Origin: Chroococcidiopsidaceae cyanobacterium YX2bin18
GTDB lineage: Bacteria > Cyanobacteriota > Cyanobacteriia > Cyanobacteriales > Chroococcidiopsidaceae
Direction of reading: 5' to 3'
Length of the DNA stretch: 33,417 nucleotides
Assembly: GCA_030446505.1 (NCBI GenBank)
Contig: JAUJND010000062.1
Location: 1 to 33,417, forward strand
Position numbers and translations under genes: made by a program. Under the pieces are notes generated by a model that worked only from the letters and a program-made list of their open reading frames with translations, was not told the DNA's origin and did no database searches. Within the stretch, counting starts at the first letter, position 1. Every line of letters begins with the position of its first letter. This document shows positions 10,933 through 20,699 of the stretch, one piece after another.

Positions 10933-11762
10933 TTACAGCCGTCTAATGATTGTCAAGCCGTCTCGCAAAGGTAGGAGCACCTGCTCAACACGGGAATCAT
11001 TAGCAACAACAGAGTTAAAGTGAGCGATCGCTTGCCCGTTTGCAGATCGCTCTTCGGGTGGCAAGTAAACCTGCCCCTGAAGCAAGGTATTATCTACGCA
11101 GATAAACCCCTGCGGGGAAAGTAAGTTACAGTCCAGCAAAGTCTGGAAATACTGCACATACTCTGTCTTATCTGCATCAATAAACACTAAATCGAATGAG
11201 TGTTGGGCATTGGCAAGTGTGCGTAGTGTATCCAGTGCCGCTCCTACCTTAACCTGGATTTTTGCGCCGTGGCGGGAACCTTGGAACAGATCTTGGGCAA
11301 AGTTAGCCACGTATGGATCGACCTCACAGGCAACTAAATGCCCGTCAGCAGGTAAAGCTTCTGCCATCGCTAGCGCGGAGTAGCCTGTGAACATCCCAAT
11401 GTCCAAAATACTTTTGGCACAGGTCATGTGGACAAACATTTTAAGTGTCTGCCCTTCTACGTGTCCTGACAGCATTTCTGCTCTAAAGGACGCACAGTAG
11501 AGCCATCTTCTGAATGCTTGCCCCACTGCTCGGAGCGAGTTTTTTGAGCGATCGCCACCAGTGCCGCAGATTCTGGTGATGTCAACTCACCGATGTAAGG
11601 CTCTATTCCCGCTGCCAACTGCAACGCTTTTTGCAGGTGTGCGACTACTTCAGCAGGGACACTCGATTCTGACTCCACAAGTTGCACCGCAGTTGCGAGA
11701 TGTTCAACCAAAATACCTAGTGGTGTAACAGGACGCGCTTCTGTATGCACAACACTAGACAT
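10933..11762 (-). CDS. mysB: MysB, O-methyltransferase making 4-deoxygadusol (one frameshift)
   Basis: MysB methylates demethyl-4-deoxygadusol with SAM. Two overlapping pieces join at about 11474. The first (from ATG 11762) ends [14 protein letters not shown], and the second continues [19 protein letters not shown]. One missing A between GAGCA and GAAATG explains the break. The SAM-binding motif is [20 protein letters not shown], followed by [14 protein letters not shown] and [17 protein letters not shown] with the metal-binding Asp typical of class I (CCoAOMT-like) enzymes. The joined length of about 276 residues matches cyanobacterial MysB. Its ATG overlaps the mysA stop by 8 bp, so the two are translationally coupled. 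Confidence 0.88.
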
Positions 11763-12993
11763 TTACACTACTCCCGACCAATTGATCAACACTACCCACA
11801 TAAGCGTCTATTCCTGCTCCTCCACGCGGGTAAGTTGCACAGATGCGCTTGTGGTCAATCAGAGCAGCATCAAGTTCTTCGCGCGTCAAATCGTTGACAA
11901 AGAAGCATTGTCCAATTGGTTTCGGCATCGCGGCTCGTTGCAAACCGTCCCGCGTCATCGTGATCGATTGCGTGCCATACCACAACAAATCGCTATCGAG
12001 CAGGGGATGATCGAGTGCTAAACCGATGCGGCTCATCAGTCCCAAAATGCGATCGCGGTCTGCAACCGAAATATAGCCTCGGTTTTCCGCAATAGTCGCC
12101 GACAATGCCATGTCAATATTCACCGCATGACCGTGTAATAGCGGTACTGAGGGCGCTAATTCCAGGGTAGGACTCCAAGTATGTCCGTAGGCGATCGCGC
12201 GATCCAGCATGATTTCGTGGAGGTTAGGAGCCTCCAATTCCAGCATCGTTTTGATTGCCTCGTACTTGACGCGGTAAGCAATGTCCTTCAATTCAGGTGT
12301 GCTGTCAATATAGCCAAAGTGAGTGCGGAGTAAGTCTTCGCCATACTCATACAACATCTCGAATACTTCAGCGTTCGAGACAACCGCGATTTTTACAAGT
12401 TCCGCCATACCGTTGCGGACTTGATCTGTCGGAAGTGTCTGCAAAAACGAAAAGTCCAGAATCACTTTTTTTGGTGGATGGTAAGCGCCCAAACGATTTT
12501 TTAGCTTACCGTGGTTGACTGCTACCTTGATTGCCACACCAGCATCCACTAAACCAATCAGAGTTGTGGGGACGCGAATATAATTTGTGCTCCGGCGGTA
12601 AGTCGCGCAGGCAAAGCCAGCAACATCTGTAAGTAATCCACCGCCCACAATTAAAACTGGCTCTTTCCGAACTAAATTAAAGTTAGAGAAAGCATCGACA
12701 ATCGACAACAATGTATCCATCGTCTTAGTAGGCTCACTAATCATGACGGGAAACAAAGTTAAATCAATGTTGTAGTGCTTGAAGTATGCTTCGATTTGGC
12801 TGCCATAAAGCCGATTTACATTATGATCAACAACAGCAAGGCAGCGCCCGAAATTCTTGTAGCTCTCAGCTAGCTCTGTGTTCTGCACATCGAAAGCTCC
12901 GTTCACGAAGACGAGACTAAACTCGATTTTTTCGTAACCTTCTACATGAAATGCAGTTTCGGTTGCTGCAAATTTTGCCTGGACGGTACTCAT
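11755..12993 (-). CDS. mysA: MysA, demethyl-4-deoxygadusol synthase (sugar phosphate cyclase)
   Basis: This intact 412-residue enzyme catalyses the first committed step to mycosporines. It cyclises sedoheptulose 7-phosphate to demethyl-4-deoxygadusol using NAD+ and a divalent metal. It belongs to the dehydroquinate-synthase superfamily. Visible features are the NAD-binding [18 protein letters not shown] at about residue 117, the phosphate and substrate loop [16 protein letters not shown], and [13 protein letters not shown]. The metal ligands are probably Glu198 (MAELVKIA), His271 (AYGHTWSP) and His287 ([10 protein letters not shown]). The start is ATG 12993, with a weak AAGG-type ribosome site upstream. 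It is first in the minus-strand series and overlaps mysB by 8 bp. The closest alternative is 2-epi-5-epi-valiolone synthase, but the mysB and mysC neighbours settle the call. Confidence 0.95.
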   Translation of the reverse strand: MSTVQAKFAATETAFHVEGYEKIEFSLVFVNGAFDVQNTELAESYKNFGRCLAVVDHNVNRLYGSQIEAYFKHYNIDLTLFPVMISEPTKTMDTLLSIVDAFSNFNLVRKEPVLIVGGGLLTDVAGFACATYRRSTNYIRVPTTLIGLVDAGVAIKVAVNHGKLKNRLGAYHPPKKVILDFSFLQTLPTDQVRNGMAELVKIAVVSNAEVFEMLYEYGEDLLRTHFGYIDSTPELKDIAYRVKYEAIKTMLELEAPNLHEIMLDRAIAYGHTWSPTLELAPSVPLLHGHAVNIDMALSATIAENRGYISVADRDRILGLMSRIGLALDHPLLDSDLLWYGTQSITMTRDGLQRAAMPKPIGQCFFVNDLTREELDAALIDHKRICATYPRGGAGIDAYVGSVDQLVGSSVNV

Positions 12994-13368
12994 TTTTTCT
13001 GCCTTTGTTTAATAGTTATTAGGAATCAGCCAACACAGCTGACTTTTGCTTAGGTAAAATTCCTAGCTCCAGCCATCGCGTTGCCTGAAACCGTGAATCT
13101 ACAAAAACTAAAAGCCTTCTTGCTTTTTCGTCCAAAAACAAGTAAAAAAGCCCGAATATTACCTTATTTTGAGCCATTGAAGACCGTAACACTAACCTAC
13201 TTGTAAGGTTAGTACCCGTTTTCTTTTTCCAACTATACCTAAAGGAGTAGAAAGTAAAGTTTTATAAATATTTAATAATTTTTCTAAACTGATAGATTAA
13301 CTCCAACACAACTGGAAGAAGTTAAAATCCGGATCTAGAGCTTTTGGATAGCATAGTTAATCAGCGAT
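12994..13368. promoter_or_regulatory. Intergenic region between mysA and the dienelactone hydrolase gene
   Basis: These 375 bp separate the divergent mysA (minus) and hydrolase (plus) genes and must carry the mysA promoter. A perfect 8-bp inverted repeat, ACTAACCT at 13191-13198 and AGGTTAGT at 13206-13213 with a 7-nt spacer, lies about 200 bp upstream of mysA. It could be a regulator site or a stem-loop. The rest is AT-rich with no recognisable gene. Confidence 0.4.
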
Positions 13369-14060
13369 TTGACACGCCGGAAGTTTATGATTATCTCTGC
13401 CCTAACAGCAGGGTTTGCCCTAGCGGTTGAGCCAATTTTTGCTCAAGTCATTACTACAGATGCAACTGGCTTAGTAGCTGGTGAGGTGAAGATTCCTGTT
13501 GTAGATGGGGAAATTCCAGCATATCGAGCAATGCCTAGTAGTGGCAAGAACTTTCCGATAGTGCTAGTTGTGCAGGAAATTTTTGGTGTTCATGTACACC
13601 TTCAGGATATCTGTCGCCGCTTTGCCAAATTAGGTTATTTAGCGATCGCTCCAGAAATGTTTGCCCGTTTCTCATAGGAATCACAGGCTTTTGCTGGGGT
13701 GGACGAATTGCCTGGCTATATGCAGATCACAACCCCAAGGTAAAAGCTGGAGTTGCCTGGTATGGACGCTTGGTAGGTGAAACGACACCCTTAACTCCCA
13801 AGCATCCTATTGACATTGCAGCTGAATTGAAAGTGCCAGTTCTAGGACTCTACGGCGGCAGCGATGATGGAATCCCCGTAGAAACCGTAGAGCAAATGCG
13901 TTCTAGCATCAAGTATGGGAATACTACTTCAGAGATTATCCTTTATCCAGATACGCCGCACGCTTTTTTTGCCGACTACCGCCCCTCATCCCGAAAAAAA
14001 CAAGCAGAGGACGGTTGGAAACGACTACAGGATTGGTTTAAGAAAAATGGTGTTGCTTGA
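13369..14060 (+). pseudogene. Exported dienelactone hydrolase family protein with internal deletion
   Basis: The N-terminal piece (13369-13677) starts at a TTG codon and carries a Tat-like signal ([19 protein letters not shown], cleavage likely near AQV). It then has the alpha/beta-hydrolase start [20 protein letters not shown] and the strand [13 protein letters not shown]. The sequence then jumps, in another frame, to [20 protein letters not shown], which contains the nucleophilic Cys of dienelactone hydrolases. It continues to [20 protein letters not shown] (catalytic Asp) and [15 protein letters not shown] (catalytic His). Compared with the family, roughly 50 residues between these parts are missing. 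The catalytic triad is still present but the fold would be damaged. Native substrates are cyclic esters or lactones. The true start may lie in a lost frame, because a stop occurs 15 bp upstream of the TTG. Confidence 0.75.
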
Positions 14061-14520
14061 TTGAAAGGGAGCATCTCACCTTTGCAGTGAGCAATACTAC
14101 TTAAGTAGACGAAAGAACAATTCTCTTGTTATTCGTTTCATTGAATTTTTTCTTCTGTGTAAATTCCTTGAATGCCTACTAACCAGATCAAGAAACTTAC
14201 TTAAACTTTTGGTATTCGTTACGTGTAGCTATAGTTCCAAATATCTGAACTATTGTTAGTTGAAGCGAGTAGCTATCTTTCCAACTAAACTTGTTTGAAT
14301 AGCGCAATTTTGCAGGCGAAACTATTCTTGTTCTACTTAAAATATAAGATTGCGACAGAAACAAAATAATTTTTGCTGAGAAATTGGTTGAAAATTCTCA
14401 TATTCTACTTAACAATTTAATCGTTAGCTGTGGCAGAAGTTGCCACTTTGAAGACGATAAAGTAGCATTAGCTAGGGTACTCGGCTATTAGCTTACTTAC
14501 TCCCTACAATGCCTACAAAA
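14061..14520. other. 460-bp AT-rich intergenic region between convergent genes
   Basis: I see no gene here. The dienelactone hydrolase gene (plus) and the small exported-protein gene (minus) converge on it. Only a weak 5-bp stem (CTCAC 14075-14079 with GTGAG 14087-14091) follows the hydrolase stop, without a T-run. Confidence 0.5.
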
Positions 14521-14882
14521 TTAGCCTTTATCTGGATTCTCGAAGAACTTTCTCCGCATCTCCAATAAAGTGCTGATTTGAGCGTTACTAGTTTTCATCG
14601 TCTCCTCTGCCATGCTCCGAACTTGAGGATCTGGAGATTGCATTGCTCTTTGAGCCGCATCAACCATCTCCATATGTAGCATGATCATCTCGTCGATAAA
14701 GGGTCTTGTTCTGGTGGCATCAAAGCGACTAGGTGATTGTCGCATTTGAGCAAGAAGGCTCTGAGATTGGGCGGTGACACTGATGGTGGCGTTGCTATCT
14801 GGCTCTGTAGCTTTTGCGGTGGTTGCCATAGCTAGACTGAGCATAACCGCAAGGGCAGAGTTTTCTCAAAAATCGAGTTCAT
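14521..14882 (-). CDS. Small exported protein, DUF305-like (N-terminal frameshift)
   Basis: The mature part reads FIDEMIMLHMEMVDAAQRAM and SMAEETMKTSNAQISTLLEM. This resembles the helical core of DUF305 proteins, which are exported, His/Met-containing four-helix proteins of uncertain role in metal or stress biology. The likely start is ATG 14882 (MNSIFEK). One base too many near 14862 breaks the signal peptide, which then continues as ALAVMLSLAMATTAKATE. Intact length would be about 120 residues. It is divergent from the sensor kinase gene across about 535 bp. The DUF305 match is by eye and only moderate; the family's second His motif is not clear. Confidence 0.5.
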
Positions 14883-15417
14883 AGAATTGATCTTTGATAG
14901 GTTTTTGCTGGATTATGTTAGAGTGCCAACGCTACATCAGGTTTTTAACCTAGTATGATGAAATACTGGAATTTTTAACCCTTTGCAATTTGGATTATAA
15001 GCAGCCAATCTGAGAATTTCCTGAGTTTAGGCTGTGAGTTTTCTAATGTTTAATTTCTAGTTTCTATTTAGTCAAGTTCATAATGTGTATAGTAAAGTTT
15101 TTTTTAGAATTGAAGTGTGTGACAATTAGCTAGACAACTAAAAAAATAAGCATTTTATACCCAAAGTCTTATGTGAAAATAATCTTGAGTTTTATAGGAA
15201 TATTTAGATTGTTGTAAACAATTATTTAGGTTTTTGAAACAATAAAACTAAACTATTTTCTGCGTTCTTGGCATTTCACTACCGTAATTAAAGGTTGGGT
15301 AGAGATATTCACCGATATTTAAATGAACATAACCTTAGTGGCTAGTCGCATACAGCAGTTAACTAGCGCTTCAGTGCAAGATCAGGCTACGCTAACTTCT
15401 GTGGATAGTTCGAGCAA
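14883..15417. promoter_or_regulatory. Divergent intergenic region upstream of the sensor kinase gene
   Basis: This AT-rich stretch of about 535 bp separates the small exported-protein gene (minus) from the kinase gene (plus) and has no recognisable gene. It contains two CTGAG pentamers 11 bp apart (15010 and 15021), one DNA turn, in the context AATCTGAGAATTTCCTGAG. OmpR/PhoB-type regulators bind direct repeats with this spacing, so this is a candidate site for the adjacent response regulator. Confidence 0.35.
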
Positions 15418-16866
15418 ATGAGATTTACAAGCAACTTGTTCCATGCGATCACCCAAGCGCGGAAGCGACTTGATCCATCTTCACTACAGTTTCGTCTCAC
15501 CGCAGGCGTTGTAGCTTTCTCGGTTTAGGTCTGGGTAGTGTTGCTCTTTGGACAAGCTGGAAAATGCAGCAGATTTTGATTGATAGCCATAAGCAAACTG
15601 TGCAGGATATTGCTGAGCGCTTTCCCCAAGATGTCGAGTTGTACAGCAAAATGATGTCGGTACAATCTGGGGTGCAAATGGTAATAAATAACCGCACAAC
15701 CCCAAAATTATTTTTATGGGTGAGCCGTCCTAATGGTACAATCGCTGCTCAGTCTACGTCACTCAGCCAGCAAAATAGCACTGCTACCGCATTGCTGTCC
15801 CTATCGGGAAGGTTACTCAAACCCCAAGTCTATCAGGTGAGCGGACACTATTTAGTGCTCTGTGGTGCGCCTTTGAATGTCCAGGGTACAACCTTAGGTA
15901 AGCTTTATGTAGCACAGGATATCACTCGCGATCAAACCATGTTTATTGACCTGGTGCGGAGTTTGAGCATCGCAACTATGCTGTCAATTCTAGTGTTGAT
16001 GTTGGTGATTGCTATGTACGTGCGGCGATCGCTGCAACCATTACGCCAGATAAGTCAGATGGCTGGCAAAATTTCAGCAGAAGATTTAGCTGAGGCTCAA
16101 CTGCACCTGGAGCAAGCTCCTAGCGAAGTTAAGGAACTTACCCAAACCCTGAATATGACATTATCTCGCCTATCAGCAGCTTGGGAGCAACAGCGTCAAT
16201 TTGTCAGCAATGTCTCCCATGAATTGCGAACACCCCTGACACTGGTTGACGGTTACCTGCAAAGTCTCCTGCGACGAGGTGTTAATTTGACTGAGGCACA
16301 GCGAGAAGCTCTGGAAGTTGCATCGGATGAAGCGAAGCGTACTATTCGTCTGTTGCAGGATTTACTTAATTTGGCACGGGCTGATAGTGGTCATTCGTAT
16401 TTCAATTTTGAATCTTTCGTGGTGAACGATTTGGTTGCGGAAGTGGTAGGGATGGCAGAACAATTTAGTAATCGCACAATTGCAATCGAAGGCAGATTGC
16501 CGATCCAGGTGAGAGCGGATCGCGACAGCTTAAAACAGGTTTTGATTAACCTGATTGATAATGCTATGAAATACTCTGGAGCCGAATACTCCGATCTGCG
16601 TGAGACTAGAGCAAACTGCTACTCAAGCGATTATTCAAGTAAGCGATCGCGGGTTTGGGATTAATCTGCAACAACAAACTCGCATTTTCGAGCGCTTCTA
16701 TCGCGTCGATGAAGCCCGTTCTCGGCTCAGTGGTGGTAGTGGTTTGGGTTTAGCTATTGTTAAAACTCTGGTAGAGGGAATGGGTGGCAGTGTTACGGTT
16801 CGCTCAAGACCGGGTGAAGGTAGTATATTTACAGTCACCTTACCTTCCATTGCAGCAAATCAATGA
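15418..16866 (+). CDS. Membrane sensor histidine kinase (two frameshifts)
   Basis: The gene starts at ATG 15418 (MRFTSNLFHAITQARKRLDP) and enters a first membrane segment where one base is missing near 15521-15527. It then continues through an extracytoplasmic domain and a second membrane segment (MLSILVLMLVIAMYV) into a HAMP-like linker. The kinase core has the H box FVSNVSHELRTPLTLVDGY with the phosphorylated His at 16218-16220. It also has the N box VLINLIDNAMKYS and the G1 box VSDRGFGINL. The F and G2 parts are IFERFYRVDEARS and GGSGLGLAIVKTLVEGMGG. A second one-base break lies near 16585-16592. Joined length is about 482 residues. The stop overlaps the regulator's start as ATGA, so the pair is co-translated. 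The signal sensed is unknown; the neighbouring NicO transporter makes a metal ion possible. Confidence 0.85.
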
Positions 16867-17536
16867 CGGCGCATATTTTGGTAGTTGAAGATGAAGTCAA
16901 GCTAGCGCGATTTGTTGAACTGGAACTGAGCTACGAAGGATATCAAGTCAATGTTAGCCATGATGGTTTATCAGGACTAACGGCAGCGCGGGAATGCCAG
17001 CCTGATTTAGTTGTTTTAGACTGGATGCTTCCTGGTTTATCAGGAGTGGAATCTGTCGCCGTTTGCGAGCAACGGGAGATAAAGTTCCGATTATTTTATT
17101 AACCGCAAAAGATGAAATTAGCGATCGCGTTGTCGGCTTGGATGCGGGAGCGGATGACTACGTAGTTAAACCATTCAGTATTGAGGAACTGTTAGCCAGA
17201 GTTCGTGCTCACCTACGACGGACTCATGAAGAAAATCCCGATGTTTTGCAATTTGAAGACTTAAGCTTGAACCGCCGCACCCATGAAGTCCATCGCGCAA
17301 ATCGCTTGATTGAATTAACTGCTAAAGAATTCGATTTATTAGATTACCTACTCCTGCATCCCCGACAAGTCGTTACGCGCGATCGCATTCTAGAAAAAGT
17401 TTGGGGTTATGACTTTATGGGCGATTCCAATATTATTGAAGTTTATATTCGCTACCTCAGACTCAAGCTAGAAACAAACAACGAAAAGCGTCTGATTCAA
17501 ACAGTACGTGGCGTTGGGTATGTGCTACGGGATTGA
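16863..17536 (+). CDS. OmpR-family response regulator (one frameshift)
   Basis: The start ATG 16863 overlaps the kinase stop. The receiver domain begins [20 protein letters not shown], has the phospho-acceptor Asp53 in [10 protein letters not shown], Thr in ILLTAKDE and Lys in YVVKPFS. The winged-helix DNA-binding domain follows with [33 protein letters not shown] and [15 protein letters not shown]. One A is missing near 17048-17051: GTGGAATCT should read as [11 protein letters not shown]. Restored length is about 225 residues, normal for the family. Likely targets are its own operon and the DUF4331 gene group downstream. The general type resembles NrsR/RppA-like cyanobacterial regulators, but I cannot assign an ortholog. 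Confidence 0.88.
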
Positions 17537-18011
17537 CTTCAAAGCTAGCTCCTAACTTTGGCATCGTCAAAGATCTGGTGAATTGTCAAATGTAAATGCA
17601 TACTGACCGACCATATTGACGTTGTTAAGAATAGCCGAGAATTATATTTTGCTGTTTCAAGCGACATTCAGCCAGTTGATAACTTCAACATTTGAAATTT
17701 TAAGCTGGCTCTAAGCCTCCTCTCTCACTAAATCCTCATTTTAATCTGAGTTAATTGTCATTGAGGGTGAGTTTAAGAGAAATCTGAGCTGTAATTTCAC
17801 TTACTTACAACGTGGTTATTTTATAATACTATAAATGAAAATTTTTAAGAGGGAACTATAGAGCATTAGCGATTGAATACATACTCCCGCTAACCACGAA
17901 ACAAAGAAACAGGGGAGACCTGCCAGCAATTCAACTTGCATAAATCGCTAGATGCTGTGTATCGGCTCTCTAAGCGCTATATCGCTCCAGAACAAAAATC
18001 AAGGAAAAAAC
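17537..18011 (+). promoter_or_regulatory. Regulatory region upstream of the DUF4331 gene
   Basis: About 475 bp without a gene. It holds AATCTGAG at 17743-17750 and again at 17781-17788, and TGAGTTAA (17747) and TGAGTTTA (17768) spaced 21 bp apart. These resemble the elements upstream of the kinase gene. A TATAAT box (17822-17827) follows, with no good -35 at normal spacing, as expected for an activator-dependent promoter. The ribosome site AAGGAA lies just before ATG 18012. Confidence 0.4.
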
Positions 18012-19244
18012 ATGATTTGCTCAAGGAATAAAAAGATTGCCGCAATGACGACCGCCATTGTTGGGACAGCAGCGCTGGCAATTCACTTCCTGCCCACATC
18101 GCGCACAAATGCCTCCGACCACATCGACTCGCCAACCATAGCTCAGGATCGCGGCAGCGACCTTACCGACACCTGGGCGTTCCTCGATCCGAACGACAAA
18201 TCGAAGGTCGTCCTGATGATGAGCACGCAAGGGTTCATTGTATCGGGAGAGCATTTCGGTATGCCTATCTTCGACCACAACATCCGCTACCGATTTGAAA
18301 TTGAAAACACGGGCGATGCACGACCGGATCGGTTTGTTGATGTCACCTACTCAAGGGGACTCGGCCGCCAGATGCCACAGACAGCCACAATTAAGCTCCC
18401 CAATGGTCGGAGTTTTACCGCACCTACGACTATTTCGACGCAAGAATACCGTCCACCCGCTCAAGTTGTGACAACCAATCGCGCCACCGGAGTCACCTTC
18501 TTCGGCGGCAACGCTGACGATCCGTTCTTCTTAGATGATACTGGCGCAAATCGCCTCGTCGCCTCGTCAATAGCTAATCCGGGCAACCCTAATAAATCGC
18601 TGCTTGGGGAGCGCGGCGGTCGCGATACCTACGCGGGCTTCAACACGCTGATTACGGCTGTCAGTGTCCCTGCGGAAATGCTGCGTGGCAACTCCAACGT
18701 GATTGGTATCAACTCGGTCACGCAGCGGCGGCGTAATCAGGAGGTGCTGGAGAACGGTCAGGTAAGGGGTAGTGGTGACTGGGTTACCGTTGACCGCGAC
18801 GGAGGTCCCCTCGTCAACAATGGACTTATCCCAGCCCCGCGTAAGGACGAGTACAATGGTGCCTCGACTATGGATGACGCGCGAGGAAAGTTTGAGGCTG
18901 ATATCGTCAAATCGCTGAAAAACTTGGGAACTGATAACACTCACATCAACAAGATCTTGGACATGGCAGTACGCAAGGGTGATATCCTGCGCCTCGACCT
19001 CACAGTTCCAAATACTGGTCCAGGCGGAGGCAACAACCGTACGGGGGGCTTCGGGAAAATGGGTGGCCGTCGCCTAAGTGACGACGTTGTTGATGCCGTT
19101 TTTACTGTAATCAATAATGGCAAACCCTTGGGTGACAAAGTCGACCGGAACGAAGTAGCATTTCACAATACATTTCCGTTTGTCTCATTTCCTGTACAGC
19201 CGTTCCCGCCTGGTTCTGGTGCGGATGACCGGACGCGCCAATAA
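18012..19244 (+). CDS. DUF4331 family exported protein
   Basis: I choose ATG 18012 because AAGGAA precedes it; an upstream in-frame ATG at 17952 lacks a good ribosome site. The 410-residue protein has a signal-like N-terminus (MICSRNKKIAAMTTAIVGTA) and then the DUF4331 hallmark SDHIDSPTIAQDRGSDLTD. This is followed by WAFLDPNDKSKVVLMMSTQG, RYRFEIENTG and a long domain ending HNTFPFVSFPVQPFPPG. The family is exported and of unknown function. The GC-rich codon use, richer than the neighbouring cyanobacterial genes, suggests acquisition by transfer. It is intact and heads a group with a TPR protein and a NicO transporter on the same strand, 84 bp before the TPR start. Confidence 0.85.
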   Translation: MICSRNKKIAAMTTAIVGTAALAIHFLPTSRTNASDHIDSPTIAQDRGSDLTDTWAFLDPNDKSKVVLMMSTQGFIVSGEHFGMPIFDHNIRYRFEIENTGDARPDRFVDVTYSRGLGRQMPQTATIKLPNGRSFTAPTTISTQEYRPPAQVVTTNRATGVTFFGGNADDPFFLDDTGANRLVASSIANPGNPNKSLLGERGGRDTYAGFNTLITAVSVPAEMLRGNSNVIGINSVTQRRRNQEVLENGQVRGSGDWVTVDRDGGPLVNNGLIPAPRKDEYNGASTMDDARGKFEADIVKSLKNLGTDNTHINKILDMAVRKGDILRLDLTVPNTGPGGGNNRTGGFGKMGGRRLSDDVVDAVFTVINNGKPLGDKVDRNEVAFHNTFPFVSFPVQPFPPGSGADDRTRQ

Positions 19245-19257
19245 ACGTACTATGCCC

Positions 19258-19285
19258 GCGCCGATAGCAAGTAGTTAATCGGCGC
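19258..19285 (+). other. Intercistronic hairpin between the DUF4331 and TPR genes
   Basis: GCGCCGAT (19258-19265) pairs perfectly with ATCGGCGC (19278-19285) around a 12-nt loop, 14 bp after the DUF4331 stop. There is no T-run after it, so partial termination or mRNA stabilisation is more likely than a full terminator. It could set the ratio of DUF4331 to TPR product. Confidence 0.45.
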
Positions 19286-19327
19286 AGATATTTACTTAAT
19301 GCCTGGTTTGGAGAGGCTAGTGACCGG

Positions 19328-20678
19328 ATGAAAATTAACTATTTGCGGCATTCACCGACCGTGCTCGTTGGGATAACCGCAATCGGACTTGCTATGCTGA
19401 GCTTCAATGCCCACTACGGTTGGTGGTCATCGCCTGCGACTGATTCAGTCGTCACTCCGCATACTACGGTGGCACCCACCTCCGGTAATAATGCGATCGC
19501 AACCGTAAGTCCGATCCGCTTTCTTGAAGTCCGAGTCAAACAAGACCCTGACGATTTCGTTGCGTACAACAAACTTGCGGCGTATTACCTTCAGCTCGTG
19601 CGCGAGACTGGTAATCTTGCGTATCTCGATCTCACCTCTCGCGCTGCACGTGCCTCACTGTCCGCCATCCCCGCGGAACAGAATACTGGCGGACTAGCCG
19701 CGCTTGCACAAGCCGAGTATGCCTCGCACAACTTCGCCAAGGCGCGTGACCACGCGATTCAACTGACTAAACTTGAGCCGGGTAAGAGCCATTCTTACCA
19801 AATACTCGGTGATGCGCTGCTTGAATTAGGCGATTACGAGCAGGCGATCGCTGCTTTCCGAAAAATGGAGAGCCTAAGTGGAGGCATCAGTGTCAGCACT
19901 GAAACGCGGCTAGCGCGTCTGGCTGTGCTACGTGGCAAGGCTAGCGTAGCGCAGCGACACTTCTCGAACGCACTTGCTCTTACACTTGACCTGCCAGTTC
20001 CACCACCGGAATCTGTGGCGTGGCTACTGGCAGTTAGGTGAAACTGCCTTTGCAATCGGTGACTATACGACGGCAGAACGGCACTATCGCGATGCACTGA
20101 CGAGCTTTCCTAGCTACTTCAACGCGATCGCCTCACTTGGTCGCGTCCGCGCTGCCCGCGGTGATTTGTTGGGCGCAATCAAGCAATACGAAAACGCCGT
20201 CCTCCGTCTTCCCGATCCGACGTTTGTCGCTGCGCTTGGAGACCCTCTATAAGCTTGCGGGCGAGAGAAAGAGGCGGCAGCACATATGCACTTGTGGAGC
20301 AGATAGGGAGATCTCAACGCGGTAAGTGGTGTGCTTTATAACCGTCAAAGTTGCCCTTTTCTATGCTGATCATGACCTGAAAGCCGAGTCAGCATATGCG
20401 AATGCCTTGCGGGAGTACGCAGTGCGGCGTGACATCTACGCGGATGCCGTGGCGTGGACGGCGCTAAAAGCGGGCAAACTCGCAGAAGCGCAAGCGGCAG
20501 CAAAGAAGCGCTGCGCTTGGGTACGCAAGACGCGAAGCTCTTTATCACGCTGGGATGATTGCCCGTGCTACAGAGGTTTGAGTTGCCGCCCGTGATTGCA
20601 CTCCAGCAAGCTACCCGGCTCAATCCGCAGTTTGACCCGTTGCAGGTTTTGATTGCTAAAAAAGCTTTGAAAGACTAA
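19328..20678 (+). CDS. Membrane-anchored TPR repeat protein (frame broken)
   Basis: The gene starts at ATG 19328 with one hydrophobic segment (VLVGITAIGLAMLSF), likely an uncleaved anchor or signal. Tetratricopeptide repeats follow, with pieces such as SYQILGDALLELGDYEQAIA, YWQLGETAFAIGDYTTAERH and LGRVRAARGDLLGAIKQYEN. The C-terminus LQQATRLNPQFDPLQVLIAK ends at 20678. Frame changes near 20022, 20240, between 20280 and 20340, and near 20510 and 20590 break it. Intact length would be about 450 residues. TPR arrays hold protein partners together, so it probably scaffolds the DUF4331 protein or the transporter on the outer face of the membrane. It is GC-rich like both neighbours, consistent with one transferred unit. 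Confidence 0.75.
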
Positions 20679-20699
20679 TTCTGACGGCATTGGTCAACA

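Noticed and set aside
17952-18011. Upstream ATG at 17952 as the start of the DUF4331 protein
   Set aside because: It has no good ribosome site and would put 20 polar residues before the signal peptide. ATG 18012 has AAGGAA in front.
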